A stretch of 64,000 bases of DNA. Source: Isoetes taiwanensis. Taxonomy: Eukaryota > Streptophyta > Lycopodiopsida > Isoetales > Isoetaceae. A program made the translations under genes and the position numbers. The notes beneath the pieces were generated by a model that was given only the letters and a program-made list of their open reading frames with translations, was not told the DNA's origin and ran no database searches. How positions within the stretch are numbered: the stretch's first letter is position 1; each line of letters starts with the position of its first letter. Where the stretch lies: assembly GCA_021234155.1 (NCBI GenBank), contig JAJEKV010000035.1:1-64000 (forward strand), read 5' to 3'. Below are positions 21,201 through 32,690 of the stretch, in pieces.

Positions 21201-22001
21201 AGGAGAAATTGTGTGCTGCGTAAAAATTTCTCTAATACAATGACATTAAAACTTTTTAAGAGGAAGCTTGATAGTATTTAAACCCATAAGATAGGATATA
21301 GGGCCGCTTCCATGCACTATTGCTCCATAAGCACCACCTTCACCTCAGCCAATTCAATTCGATTTTATCGCCTAGCAACACTCAATACCACCAAGAATGA
21401 GCATGTCATTGCTTTTAGAATAATTCTACACAATGCTCCAGTGCAATGTCCGGTAAGTGTCCCAACTACCAATATTTGCTGGTTCCACTTACCAACTTAA
21501 TACCTATTGGGCATAATATACATCAAAATAAGCATTACTTATTATACCCTATTCAAGGCAATGCAATTACTATGTTAATAATCCACATAAACATCCTCAT
21601 ATGTACACATAATCCATCATTTAAAACATCATTTAAGAAAGTTAGCACATCAACTTTAAGGGGATATGGTTGTACCCATGTCTATGCAAAGCTTATAAAA
21701 TATTTCCAACGTTGCGAGCTCAATTTATAGGACACCAAACTGCACCTTTATAGAGAGGGATTCTTACGCATAAATTCCTTATAGCCTTGCTTTATGTCTT
21801 GGCCATGAGATATTGCATATTGACGAGAAGACATTAAAGACACTTCTTTGAAAGACCAATATGCTACCATTGCATTAAGATTAAATGTAAAAACACCCAA
21901 GATGTCATGTTTTCAAAATGAATTCACAGGATTATCATTTACAGGGATTATCATTTACAGGTTACCAAGTTTTGCCCAGCAACGCTGGGCACCGTTACTA
22001 G
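18289..22001 (+). mobile_element. Helitron-like unit 1 (non-autonomous)
   Basis: It starts with TC directly after an A of the copia LTR. It ends with CTAG (21998-22001), preceded by the hairpin GCCCAGC-AAC-GCTGGGC (21974-21990) and a 7-nt spacer. These are the defining Helitron termini: 5' TC, 3' hairpin then CTRR, insertion between A and T, no target duplication. No Rep/helicase is encoded. The interior holds short ORFs without motifs and several local duplications, so mobilisation must come from elsewhere. Confidence 0.85.
20262..20425 (+). repeat. Tandem duplication inside Helitron unit 1
   Basis: Two adjacent copies of a segment of about 80 bp (GGATTTTCTGC, then AGTTCAAATTTGAAGGAGAG, ending GACAACAAAGAGTT) differ at a few positions. 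A second short duplication (CCATTGTCTTGGAAAAAGC and its near copy) lies at about 20813-20867. Confidence 0.8.
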
Positions 22002-24835
22002 TCTTATATTATAATGTTATTCAGTAAGTGTTGGACCCAGCCCTAGATCCAACGACTGAGATTTAGCCTTAAATCCAACGGCTGAGATTTAGCCCTAGAA
22101 TCAGATCCTATCCTCTCCATCGAGCTTCCTCACTCTGTTTTTTCTGTGCTAGAAAGGGCGGCAGAGCTGCTATTGATGTCTACGGCAGTGCCAAGCATAA
22201 GCCATGGGCTTTGATTCATGGCCATATACCCTGAGGACGAATTTGCTGCAAATTTCTATGCTCTCCTACTTCTGTGTTTGTTTGGCCCAAGTTTCTGTTT
22301 TCTGTTGAAGATGGGAACTATGGATTGGGGTTGCAGAGGGAAACAGAGTAGCAGGTTAGGGCTGGCGTATCACAGGGCCAAGTATTATCACAGGGCCGAG
22401 TATGAAACCATGACTTGCAGCACTAGCTCAACGGATAATACCAATCGTTAGGTTTTTTTCATACATTAGCTTGCTTAATGGGCGAATTCCAAGCTGTATG
22501 CAGCAATATTGTGCAGACAAAATGCCACAAGAGGCATGATTTTTTGTTGAAAGGTTGCACTTATCATAATCGCTTCCGGCATTCTCTGTATGTCCTTCAT
22601 GATTTGTGCTTGAGAAGCAACTCAAAATTTCAGCAATCGGAAAGTCAACGAAGGCACACAGACTGTGTGCATGTGAAAAAGGAAGGGAGGGTAAATTCTA
22701 GCTTTCAAGAGGCTTAATTTGGACAGCGCAGCAGAAAAATTTTGTGGCATGGAACTGCAATCTCTGAGGATGATAATAAGACACAGAAATATATGCCCAA
22801 AAATCTGGGCTTTTGTCAAATTTTGAAACCCAGTTCAAATATTGAGGGCTCTTTAAAAGTGGGGCAGTCAGGACCAGGATTCAATTTACTCCAAGCAAAA
22901 CGTAAGGACGAGCCCAAAGTTCAATTTAAACTTTAACATGGCGAAATGGTCACGAAGTTGGATAGAATGCAGGAAACACAAATTGTCTGTGTTTTTCATT
23001 GGTTCTTCTGAGCATGAACAGCCGTGCAAAGCTCGACAATAGGCTGCCATTGATCAGAACTCTGTTGGGCAGGTCTAAATTGGAGCCCACATGAAGCGCA
23101 CAGCGAAGAACTGTAAATTGGATTAGAAGGACTGCCTTTTAGATTAGAAGCAAAAGAAGCAATTGGTCAAATCGAATGTGGCACAGGCATTTTCCTAAAC
23201 TTCGTCCCATCTCAATCTGCTCTGTATTAGGCTTAAAAAATTGCACCCGACCCAAATCTAGTGGCCTTTTTCTACCAATGATGCGATTAACAGGTATTGT
23301 TGGATCACAGGTAATCTAAGAATTAGTTCTGCTAAATTTTGTTATCAGTTTTGAATTCTAAGGAAGAAGCCGCAATTTCAATTCAACAGGACTCAAATCT
23401 CAAATCAAAGGAGCGACCCAACATATCCCGAGAACCAATTAAATTCTAAATCACTATTCTTAGAGCCCGTTGTAATGCAAAAAATCTAGCTAGAAGGTAT
23501 CTGCATTGTTTAGGGAATACACTTATAAATTCATGTCGGAAGTGTGGTTGCACAAAATTCAACTGTTTGCTCATATTTCACATGCAAAAATATGGCTTGG
23601 CATTTGAATACAATTTCGTTATGTTCAAGCTGGAGTCAAGGACATTTAGTCACATTATGTGTACCTAGAGATTGCAAGAGTATAAGTATCAAAAGATTAG
23701 CTGTTTTGAAACAGGAGACTAATTGTGTTGAACCAAGAGTGCCATACCCCAACATATTTTCTAAACACCCCAACATATTTGCCAAACAAATGCAAATATG
23801 ATAACCTTAATTTCAACTTGAAAACATGGATTTTTATAGCACTTAATTCAACATGGATTTCTATAACACATAACTTCAACTTGGAAGGTTGGATTTTAGG
23901 GCAGGTACATGTATTGGTCTTAGGCCGTATGAATCAAGATAACACTTTAGCTCAGCTTGGATACGTGGATTGTTCTTAGGCCTTATGGATCAAGATAACA
24001 CTTATAAACTTATGAATTAGACGTATATGCATAGAGAAGACTAAATTTATGAACATATTTTAAATAACATGCTTTATTGAAGGTCTCCTTATAAAAACCT
24101 TCTATTGCATTGTTTTTAGTTAACTATTAACATATACATATGGGGGTATTGCACTACATGACTACTGGCACATTCGAAAAGACATTAACAAAGCTAAAAT
24201 CAATCACATTAATCTACTATTCAAGTTCAAAAATTGCACATATGAGTTTTGCTCATTGTAAAGTTTTATACGTTCTCAACCAAATATACATAATGTTATA
24301 AATGATGCAAGCACATATACACATCATCAAATGATACAATACACAGACAAGCACATGGAATGCCCACCAAATGTGGGCAATTTTCTATGCTAAAAATGTC
24401 TAAAACCCATCACATAGAGCGCCGTCAGGCTGAATCTAAATCATCACAAAAGAAGCAAAATCGAACAGTCCACAAAAGAAGCAAAACTGACCTCTTATGA
24501 TGCAAAAATAGAATAATTCAATGTTAAAACGAACAATCTAGACGAGAAGCAAAACCCACCTCCATGATGCACACTAATTTTTGCATTCCTATTGTTCTAG
24601 CATTTATTATTCTTATAGTTAATGAAACCCAAAGGTTTTAACAGCCCTTAGGCACAACTTAATGTTGAACTACTAGAATACATGACAGTCAATGAGCTTT
24701 TCTCTATGGATTTGACTAATTATATCATTTTTATGGCAAGGAATTTGAGCTGAACAAGTTTTCCTTCTCATTCTCATTCTCATTCTTCATACATATTCTT
24801 AACTTATGCCCAGCAACGCTGGGCATTGTCACTAG
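22002..24835 (+). mobile_element. Helitron-like unit 2 (non-autonomous), head-to-tail with unit 1
   Basis: It begins TCTTATATTATAATGTT immediately after the CTAG of unit 1. This start resembles the unit 1 start (TCCTTTATTATAAAGTT). It ends with the same hairpin GCCCAGC-AAC-GCTGGGC (24808-24824), a 7-nt spacer and CTAG (24832-24835), followed by the T of the interrupted LTR. No RepHel gene is present. Internally it has short dispersed repeats at about 23745-24000. The interior sequence does not resemble unit 1 apart from the termini. Confidence 0.75.
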
Positions 24836-25037
24836 TCTTGTATAGTGTTCATCCCACTCTCAACCAAATGTTCTCACCACAGTCACCACAAATCTGTATA
24901 GTTAATATGTGCTCACCATTAACCAGGTATGCTTTCACCAAAGTTCTGTAGTCTTTAACTGTAAATATACTCATGCATAATCCTGTTATCTGTGTTCAAC
25001 ACCTCATATGAAATTTGATATGAATATATACTTCACA
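24836..25037 (-). repeat. Copia element 1, 3' LTR, remaining part
   Basis: Resumes with TCTTGTATAGTG and matches 29999-30200. Joining 18288 to 24836 restores the sequence seen uninterrupted in the other LTR, CCTCATTATCTTG. Confidence 0.95.
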
Positions 25038-25051
25038 TTCCCCTTTTCAGA

Positions 25052-28000
25052 TCACAATTTCATAATGTCCTGACAGTTCATCATCCCAGCTAGTTTTTGA
25101 AAACGTTTCCAGCCTAATGCTTTAGTTAGGATGTCTGCAATTTGGTCACCTGTATTTATGTAGGTCAGTTGAATATGCCCTTTACTAACCATATCTCGGA
25201 TATAGTGCATTTCCATCTCAATGTGTTTAGTCCTCTCATGTAGGACCGGATTCTTAGTCATTGCAATGCAACTTTGGTTATCACAGAAGAGTTGTGTGCT
25301 GCCATTTTGTGTGATTCCCAGTTCATTCAACAATCTCCTAGACCAAATAATTTCCTTAGCTGCTAGTGTGGTGGCTGCATACTCGGATTCAGCAGTTGAT
25401 AGTGCAATTGAGGATTGTTTTTTGCTCCTCCAGCTTATTGGTCCTCCTCCAAGCATTAAAATGTATCCAGATGTAGACTTCCTCTCGTCTACATCTCCAC
25501 ACCAATCTGCATCAGTGTAACACTTTAGTTCTAAATCATTTGAACTATATATTATCCCTGTAGTTTTTGTCCCTTTCAAGAATCTAAGCACTTTCTTTGC
25601 TGCTAACCAGTGCTCAAAACCAGGATTGTTATTAAATCTACTCAAGACATTTACAATAAATGCAATGTCAGGTCTGGTATTGTTGGCAATAAATAGTAGA
25701 CTGCCTACTAACTGTCTATAAGGAATCTTTTTCATTTCTTCTGCTTCTCTTTCTATTTGAGGACACATATTCTTTGAAAGCTTGCAACCTGGAAGTATGG
25801 GAGCCTTTACAGCATTACAATCTTGCATATTGAATTTTTCTAGCATTGAATCAATGTACTTAGTTTGACATAATTAAATCGTTCTGTTTTTCTTATCTCT
25901 TTTCACCTCTACTCCAAGATATTGGGATAATTCACCCAGATCTGACATTTTGTATCTCCCTTTCAGCATTTGTTTGCATACCTTCATAAATTCAGAATTG
26001 TTTGAAGCTAAAACACAGTCGTCTACATATATTGCCATTATGCAATAATTCTGTCCTTCTCTAAGCAGATATACATTCCCATCATTCATTAATTTTATGA
26101 ACCCTTGCTCTCTCAAAAAATTGTTTATGCACGAGTACCACTCCCTTGGGGACTGTTTTAGGCCATAAACAGCCTTTTTAAGCTTCCACACCTTTCCAAT
26201 TCCCTTCTCAAAGCCCTGAGCTTGTTCCATATATACTTCTTCCTTCAAATCAGCATTTAAAAATGTTGTACATACATCCATGTGATGTAGATCTAGATTT
26301 AGAGCATTTGAAGTGGCTATAATCATTCTAATGCTTGCTAACTTAACCACTGGCGAATATGTTTCCTCATAATCTATGCCTTGTTTTTGAGAGTAACCTT
26401 GGGCAACCAGCCTTGCTTTGTATTTTGGTGTTCCATCTGCATTAACTTTGAGTTTGTAAACCCATTTATTTCCTATTGTGTGTTTTCCCTTTGGCAGATC
26501 TACTAACTCATAAGTGCCAGTTCTATGAAATGATTCCATCTCTTCTAACATGGCCCTTTTCCATTTAAAACCTTATAAGCCACTGATTGCTTCTTTGAAG
26601 TTTTCTGGAACACCTGTTTGCAGCACCATTAAAGCCTCATCTGGGCTTGACCTTTCACTTAGTCTTCCACTCCTCCCATCTGGTTTTCTACCATACCCTG
26701 TCATATCTAGATTTAGTTCTTCCCTGAGTCTCTCCCCTTCTTTTTTTCTTCCCTTATTATCTCTGTTTTTTGCCATCTCATAATTTTTATCATTCAATTC
26801 TGATGTGTCAGCTGTCATACTAGTGTCAGCATCACTTTCATTTTCTGAATCCCCTTCTTCTGTTTCTGAGTTTTCCTTGTTATCTGTGTTTTCTTCTTCT
26901 CTTATTCCATGCTCATGAAACTCTGAGTTTCTGTCAGGATTTACAGCAGGCTTTTCGACTGTTCCTTCACCCTTGTCAACATTTGGTCTATATAGAACAT
27001 TCTCTACAAATATCACATCCTTGCTTGTTATGACATTTTTCTTCAAAGGATTATACATCCTATACCCTTTGGAGTTTTCATCATAACCTACCAAGTATGT
27101 GATAATGGATCTGTCATCCAATTTCCTTCTCAACTCCTGAGGAATGTGTGTATATCCTAAGCATCCAAATACTTTGAATTTCTCATAGTTAGGAAATCTC
27201 CCTGACCACATTAGTTCAGGACATTTTCCTTCTATACTTACTGATGGCAAGGCATTTTGAATCATAACAGCAGTTTTTACCACTTCTTCCCACAAGAAGT
27301 TTGGAAGTCCAGTGTGTTTCAGCATTGACCTAGTGGCATTAAGGATGGATTTGTTTTTCCTCTCAGCAACTCCATTTTGCTGAGGGGTATAACTACATGT
27401 GTATTGCCTCTTTATGCCTCTATCAATACAGTATTTTTTAAATTTGAAAGAAAGGTACTCACCTCCTCGATCCGAGCGCACACACTTGATCTTCTTCCCT
27501 GTTTCAAGCTCCACTTCTGCTGCATATTGTTTGAAGGCCTCAAAAGCTTGCTCCTTTGTCCTTAAGCAGTATAATTTTGTCTTCCTGCTAAAATCATCAA
27601 TAAATGTTATAAAATACCTTTTACCAGTTAAACCTGTTACGTTTATGGGGCCACATAAATCTGTGTGAATCAATCCTAGTAATTCATTGGATCTTCCTTT
27701 TGCCTTTGAAAAAGGTAGTCTGGAATGTTTTCCCAGCATACATCCCCTGCAGATATGATCTTCCAATTTGCTTTCAGCAGACTTGATCCATCCATTCTTA
27801 ATCATGGTTTCTATATTTTTAATGCTTGCATGTGCAAGTCTTTCATGCCATGTTGTGATGTCTGATATTGTGGTCAGATTTGCACTTTCAAATCTCTTTG
27901 CATTTATTCCAAATAAGTTTCCAACTCGTCTTCCTAAGAATTTTAGCACATTTCCTTCATAGATTTTGCAATGCATTTGTTCAAAAACAACTTTGAAACC

Positions 28001-29305
28001 CAAATCCACAAGTTGAGAAATTGATATCAGATTTCTGACTAAACTTGGTACACAAAGTACATTTTGCAAATTCACAATTTCTCCATCCAAACTGAATAAC
28101 TCAAGAATTCCAATGTCTTCTACTTTTTGCAGACTTCCATTTCCCACTTGGATGAAACCTCCAGATGTTTCCCTTTTATCCTTTAAGATTTTGGGGTTGC
28201 ATGCAATTGTTTTTTCGGCTCCACTGTCTAAAATCAGAAAATCTTCATTGTCAATATCATTATTACATGAAAAAACTTTATGCAAACATACCTCTTCAAC
28301 TTCCTCTCCTGTATCATCTTCCAACATGATTTCTTCTGCAACATTTGCTTCATGATAGGTATTCTTTCCCCTTCCCCTGCCTCTTCCTCTATGACCTAAA
28401 TTTCCTCTGCCTCCTTTTCCTCTTCCCCTTGCATTATTCTTTGGAGTAGAACAGTTAGATGCATAATGTCCCCTGCCACCACAGTTATAGCAGTTTATCT
28501 CCTTCATTAGATTAGGACAATTTATTTTAATGTGACCATATTGATCACAGTTATAACACGGTCCTATCTTGCCACTTGATCGATCCTCCTTTTTACCTTT
28601 GTTCTTGGCAAATAAAATTTGAGAAGCCTCCTCTTCTTCCAATACTTTGTTCTGTTCTATTTCAGTTTTTAGCATTTTTTCTGCCTCAATTCTTGTCTTA
28701 GCAATTGTTCTTATGAACACTGCCACATTCCCTAGGCCTGCTACTGCCCTGGATATTGCCAACACCTGCTGCTGTTGAGAGTAAAATACCCCTGCTCCTT
28801 CTAAGTCAGCTATGATGTTATCAAAATTCTGGAAAAACTCATTAACATTATCTTTGTCACTGAATTTTAACCTCCTCAGCTCATTTTCTAACACATCTAT
28901 TTGTGAAGATGTTTTCTCTTCATATGTCAAAAGCATATACTTCCACATTTGGCTAGGATTCATACCTCTCAATTTGAGAACTATACTTGAGCTCACCTTG
29001 CTCATAATGATGCCCTGGGCTTCTCTTATTTTTGAACTATCTTCAAGTATTCTCCCTTTAGAGACAACCTCTCGTGTCTCTACTTCATCAGTTTGTTCTT
29101 CATTAGAAGAACTTCCTTCTGCTGCAACAGCTCCAGCTTTCCCAACAGCACTACTTGAGTTTCCTCCATCATTTCCTTCGATTAGATCCCAAAGATCTTC
29201 CACCAGCAGAACCTGCTTAATCTTCTCTTTCCATATTTGGAAACCAGAATCTCCCTTGAAAACTTCAATTGCACTGAGTAAACCTGCACCAAATCTGCTT
29301 GCCAT
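25052..29305 (-). pseudogene. Copia element 1 gag-pol polyprotein with two premature stops
   Basis: One minus-strand frame of about 1418 codons runs from the ATG at 29305 to 25052, interrupted by TAA at 26573-26575 and TAA at 25874-25876. The order is that of Ty1/copia. Gag (UBN2-like) has two CCHC knuckles, CYNCDQYGHIKINC and CYNCGGRGHYASNC. The protease motif is LDSGAEKT. The pre-integrase region has TWHERLAHASIKNIE. The integrase catalytic D, D and E lie in HTDLCGP, RSDRGGEY and PQQNGVAERKN. Reverse transcriptase has YVDDCVLAS, and RNase H has YTDADWCGD and STAESEYAA. The stops fall between integrase and RT and late in RT, so the protein is inactive unless read through, though every catalytic motif remains recognisable. 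Confidence 0.93.
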
Positions 29306-29321
29306 GTTGTGATCTTAACCT

Positions 29322-29333
29322 GCTCTGATACCA
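29322..29333 (-). promoter_or_regulatory. Primer-binding site of copia element 1
   Basis: GCTCTGATACCA on the plus strand is TGGTATCAGAGC on the coding strand, one base inside the 5' LTR. It is complementary to the 3' end of plant initiator-Met tRNA, which primes minus-strand DNA synthesis. Confidence 0.9.
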
Positions 29334-29334
29334 A

Positions 29335-30200
29335 TGTAAGGTTTTTGTTAAAACACTTTAATTCCAATCACAAAGTAAGATAGGTTGTACTAAAAATTCA
29401 CCAGCACAATTTCTCAACCAATATACTTCGTGAAGTCCATGGAAATAATATCATAAATCATGGTCTTACACCATTGAATACTAGAGTTTCACAAGAACTT
29501 CACAACTCAAATGAAAGATACATAATGGTTAACATCAATATACAATAGTTTGAAAAACCCATTATGTAATTCAATGGATTGAAAAACCCAACATCTAATC
29601 ATGAAAGTTATTCAAGCTATTTACGCACTCGATCGTGTACCTAGGTAGAAAACTCCCGAACCAACTGATCTCTGATACTTCTTCAATTTTCTTATAGCCC
29701 TCAGTCCGGCCGTTTGGCCTAACCGAAAGCCGACGATCAATCCCTGAGCGCAGGTTGCCTCTATGGTATTGGACCGAGATTTTGTATCTCGGTTCCCTCC
29801 CGAAAGAATTGATACTAAAAATAATATGAAGTTCAATGGTTCACAATCACTTAATTCAATGGTTCACCTCCAATAGTTTATGAACCATTAACCCAACTTA
29901 ACCCAATGGTTCATCATTTGTCCTTTATCTTCACAAGTGAACGGTCCTTTAGATAAACGTGCCCTATTCAATCCTTAGGTAACATTTCATCCTCATTATC
30001 TTGCATAGTGTTCATCCCACTCTCAACCAAATGTTCTCACCACAGTCACCACAAATCTGTATTGTTAATATGTGCTCACCATTAACCAGGTATGCTTTCA
30101 CCAAAGTTCTGTAGCCTTTAACTGTAAATATACTCATGCATAATCCTGTTATCTGTGTTCAACACCTCATATGAAATTTGATATGAATATATACTTCACA
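29335..30200 (-). repeat. Copia element 1, 5' LTR (866 bp)
   Basis: Intact LTR with TG...CA ends. A short ORF inside (about 70 codons) is also present in the other LTR. It is simply conserved LTR sequence and not evidence for a gene. Confidence 0.95.
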
Positions 30201-30800
30201 AGAAGCATGTCATTTATCAGCATTTAAAAATGTCCATCCTCCCATACTTTATCATATTCAGGAATCCACACTATCACTCTAAAATCTTATTTCGTAAAGA
30301 TAATGCAGCATGAAGCTCTGGAAAACAGAATCTGGTTACAGGTCCATAATGGTCACACTTAGACAGCTTCTCCCAAACAAGAACAAAGAACAATTAAAAA
30401 CACCGCATCATTTTGGACCATTCAAGAGCAAAATATAGCACTAATTATTGCATTACTCTACAGATGGCTTCAATAAAATTTGCTACATGAGAGAGAAACT
30501 GCACTGATCTGCAATTGTTAGCATTTGCACTTTGTCATCACATTTCCAGGTTAAGGAATTAGTTTTTCATTCTAGCCACATGTTTGCATGTGGAGATGCC
30601 TTTGTTAATGTGATTACCTTATATAGTTGGGAAAAAATAATAGTCAGTACATAACTTTGTGTTGTAGAACTTGAATGATGTGAGCAATACAACATATGTC
30701 AGACCTTTCTGCTTTCTTTCCTTGCACTACATTTGAGATAGCCACACGAAGCAAAACATCTGCACTACATATGGCATATAACCAGATAGCTTATAAACCA

Positions 30801-31000
30801 TGAGGGTCTAGTGGACATCTGTAGTTTCCACTTTGACTCAATGCTTGAAGTGCATCAGAACATCATACATACAAAGCCCTGCCAACCTATTATTGTAGTT
30901 TGAAGGGCATTCCTTGCTGCCTGCAGAGTCCACGGAAATGCAAAGCTAGCTGAGCAGGAAGTAGTGGAGATTCTTAATCTTGACCCGGCCATCCTCTAGC
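30801..31000 (+). pseudogene. PPR protein C-terminal (E-region) fragment
   Basis: The plus-strand frame reads GLVDICSFHFDSMLEVH and then, after degraded sequence, FLAACRVHGNAKLAEQEVVE followed by ILNLDPAIL and a stop (TAG 30997-30999). This is the conserved end of PLS-type PPR proteins (ALLAACRVHGN...LDP). A TGA replaces the usual Trp just before the segment. It lies just outside copia element 1. Confidence 0.65.
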
Positions 31001-31365
31001 CCTCCAGTATCTTTTTTGCTTGAATGTCATTCAACTGCTAATATTTCCCAATGCTGCAGCAAAAGAATTATGCAGTTCAACCTTATTTCTACATATTATA
31101 GGCATGAATGCCAAGACATCCATGTCTGACATAAGAATGTAAACGAGAAATTTACTTTGTGAAACCATGTATAATATAATCAGCAAATACACACAATGTA
31201 ATATACCAGTATCATTTGAGTCGTTTCTACCTTAATTTGGGAGACAATCGTAAGCCACCAATCCTTACTCTCTTAAGGCCTTGGACCTGCAAAACATTTT
31301 TCCAACTTTACCACTAGCAAGCAATGGCATCTAAATCCACTCTCGAATATCTACAAATGCAAAAG

Positions 31366-31916
31366 GCACCTCCAGCCCAACATTCTCTACAAGGTGCCGA
31401 ACTTCGTGCTTGCGTCCATCACTGACCTGCATATTCTAATTGCAATTAGCAAAATGCAAGGACATTAATTATAAATTGAGTTAAATGGGACAATCTTGAA
31501 TATTTACCACAATACGTAAATGCTGTGTTGTTTCCTTATCCAGGAGTTCAACTTCCTTGGGAATACACAATACACCATCCACTTTTGTTCCACCAATAAT
31601 AGCCTGTAGTTGCCGTTTACTAATCTTCTCATCTACAGTTGCAATATATCTGGTACAAGGCCCTGGCAATTTTATCAGATGACTATCCAATGCTGTGTTA
31701 GCGTCTATGCTTTTCTTCAAAGGGTGTCTGTAAGTTCAGGAGTACAATCAGTGGCTTAATGAAACACTGAAGATGGCAAGTTAATTTTTGGCATCATACC
31801 ACTCCAATCCCACTTGCAGATGCATTCATTCCAAGTCTAGCAAGTCTTGTGCATGGATCAATTTCATGCTCTGGGTCCTCTGTTAATGAAACTCGTATTG
31901 TATCGCCTAAACCATC
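31366..31916 (-). pseudogene. Chimeric exon assembly: HDS (IspG) joined to plastid rRNA pseudouridine synthase
   Basis: Three minus-strand exons have clean GT-AG borders. Exon A (31916-31800) encodes DGLGDTIRVSLTEDP and EIDPCTRLARLG, the signature of plant HDS, the MEP-pathway 4Fe-4S enzyme that makes HMBPP. Exon B (31727-31508) starts with TPFEEKHRR, the next HDS exon, then hits TAA at 31700-31698. From there it reads as an RsuA/RluB-type pseudouridine synthase (LIKLPGPCTRYIATVD, GTKVDGVLCIPKEVELL, LRIV). Exon C (31426 to about 31366) continues that second protein with VSDGRKHEVRHLVENVGLEV. The introns are 72 and 81 bp. The junction lies near 31698. Two unrelated plastid genes are fused in one orientation, which suggests transposon-mediated exon capture. 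The stop at the junction makes it a pseudogene. Confidence 0.8.
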
Positions 31917-31999
31917 CTGTGAAACAAATTCTCATTCTTATTAAACTGTGAATTTATAAGTTACATACAGCCTACTGGAATCAAGAGTTCAGCTATCTA

Positions 32000-32690
32000 G
32001 ACACGAAACATGGTCTTAAATCTATCTAGATATGGGCAAAAGTATGCTGGTGGGGTACAAAAGCAGGCGTCCGGACACATGCTGATAGCACTCATATAGC
32101 ACCCCATATGGCAGCTTGTTTAGGGTGTTATTGGTACTAGCACATGGTAATTAGGTAATCAATAGAAATTTTGACAGCTCCAACGAATGACAAGTGGAAT
32201 ACTATGATATAATAATAGGTGCAGGGTGGCCGCGTTTTTTTGTACCCCACCAGCATACTTTTGCCCATATATGCTCTCCCTCTTGTTCTGAGATAATGCA
32301 CATTGCATTGACATTAATGCTATCCCAAATCAATATTACAAGTTCCAGATTTTGTGCATAAGTTTATATTATTATATTATATTTGAACAACTTTTGTTGC
32401 AATTTCCAAAGGACTAATCAAGTTAAATGTATATGCATTTCTTTTTTTTGAAGGATTATGTTTTCATGCACACTAGCCACATTTGAACTCTTGTCACATA
32501 TTAGGCTCATTAATTCTTTTGTACTATAGGTTGACCTTGTAGTAGAAAACAACTGTGCCCTTTTTTCTATATAACCTGGAAAATTATCGCTCTAGAAGTA
32601 TTAAATCGAATTTATAATTTTGATCAAGCTATGTAAAGGATATGCTAGCCTTGTATTATGCAACTTATATCATACATTTAGCAAAGGGGT
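32000..32690. repeat. Dispersed repeat family, copy A (contains a MITE)
   Basis: Apart from the MITE at 32034-32266, this stretch is an ancient paralogue of 41925-42505. Shared landmarks are ACATGGTCTTAA, GACATTAATG, TATCCCAAATCAATAT, AGTTAAATGTATATG, AGCCACATTTGA, CTCTAGAAGTATTAAA and TTGTATTATGCAAC. The parent element is unidentified and no ORF is shared. Confidence 0.75.
32034..32266. mobile_element. 233-bp MITE related to the large TIR transposon
   Basis: Terminal inverted repeats of about 30 bp start GGGCAAAAGTATGCTGG and end with GGGGTACAAAA. The element is flanked by ATAT (32030-32033 and 32267-32270). The paralogous site at about 41950 lacks it and has a single ATAT, which confirms the borders. 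The inner TIR (GGGGTACAAAA, then a CGCG-containing stretch) matches that of the 34665-39475 element. Confidence 0.9.

Larger units (their letters stand above)
17624..30200 (-). mobile_element. Ty1/copia LTR retrotransposon, complete but broken, with Helitrons nested in its 3' LTR
   Basis: The element lies on the minus strand. Both ends are TG...CA and are flanked by the 5-bp target duplication AGAAG (17619-17623 and 30201-30205). The 5' LTR is 29335-30200. The 3' LTR is 17624-18288 plus 24836-25037, interrupted by 6547 bp of Helitron DNA; without that insert it is 867 bp against 866 bp for the 5' LTR. The primer-binding site (TGGTATCAGAGC on the minus strand, 29322-29333) matches initiator-Met tRNA. 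A polypurine tract (AAAAGGGGAA on the minus strand, 25038-25047) abuts the 3' LTR. I count about ten substitutions between the LTRs, so the insertion is fairly young. Native length is about 6.0 kb. Confidence 0.95.

Noticed and set aside
26573-26575. Possible programmed stop readthrough in copia gag-pol
   Set aside because: The two TAA codons lie after integrase and inside RT, not at a gag/pol border, so mutation is the simpler reading.
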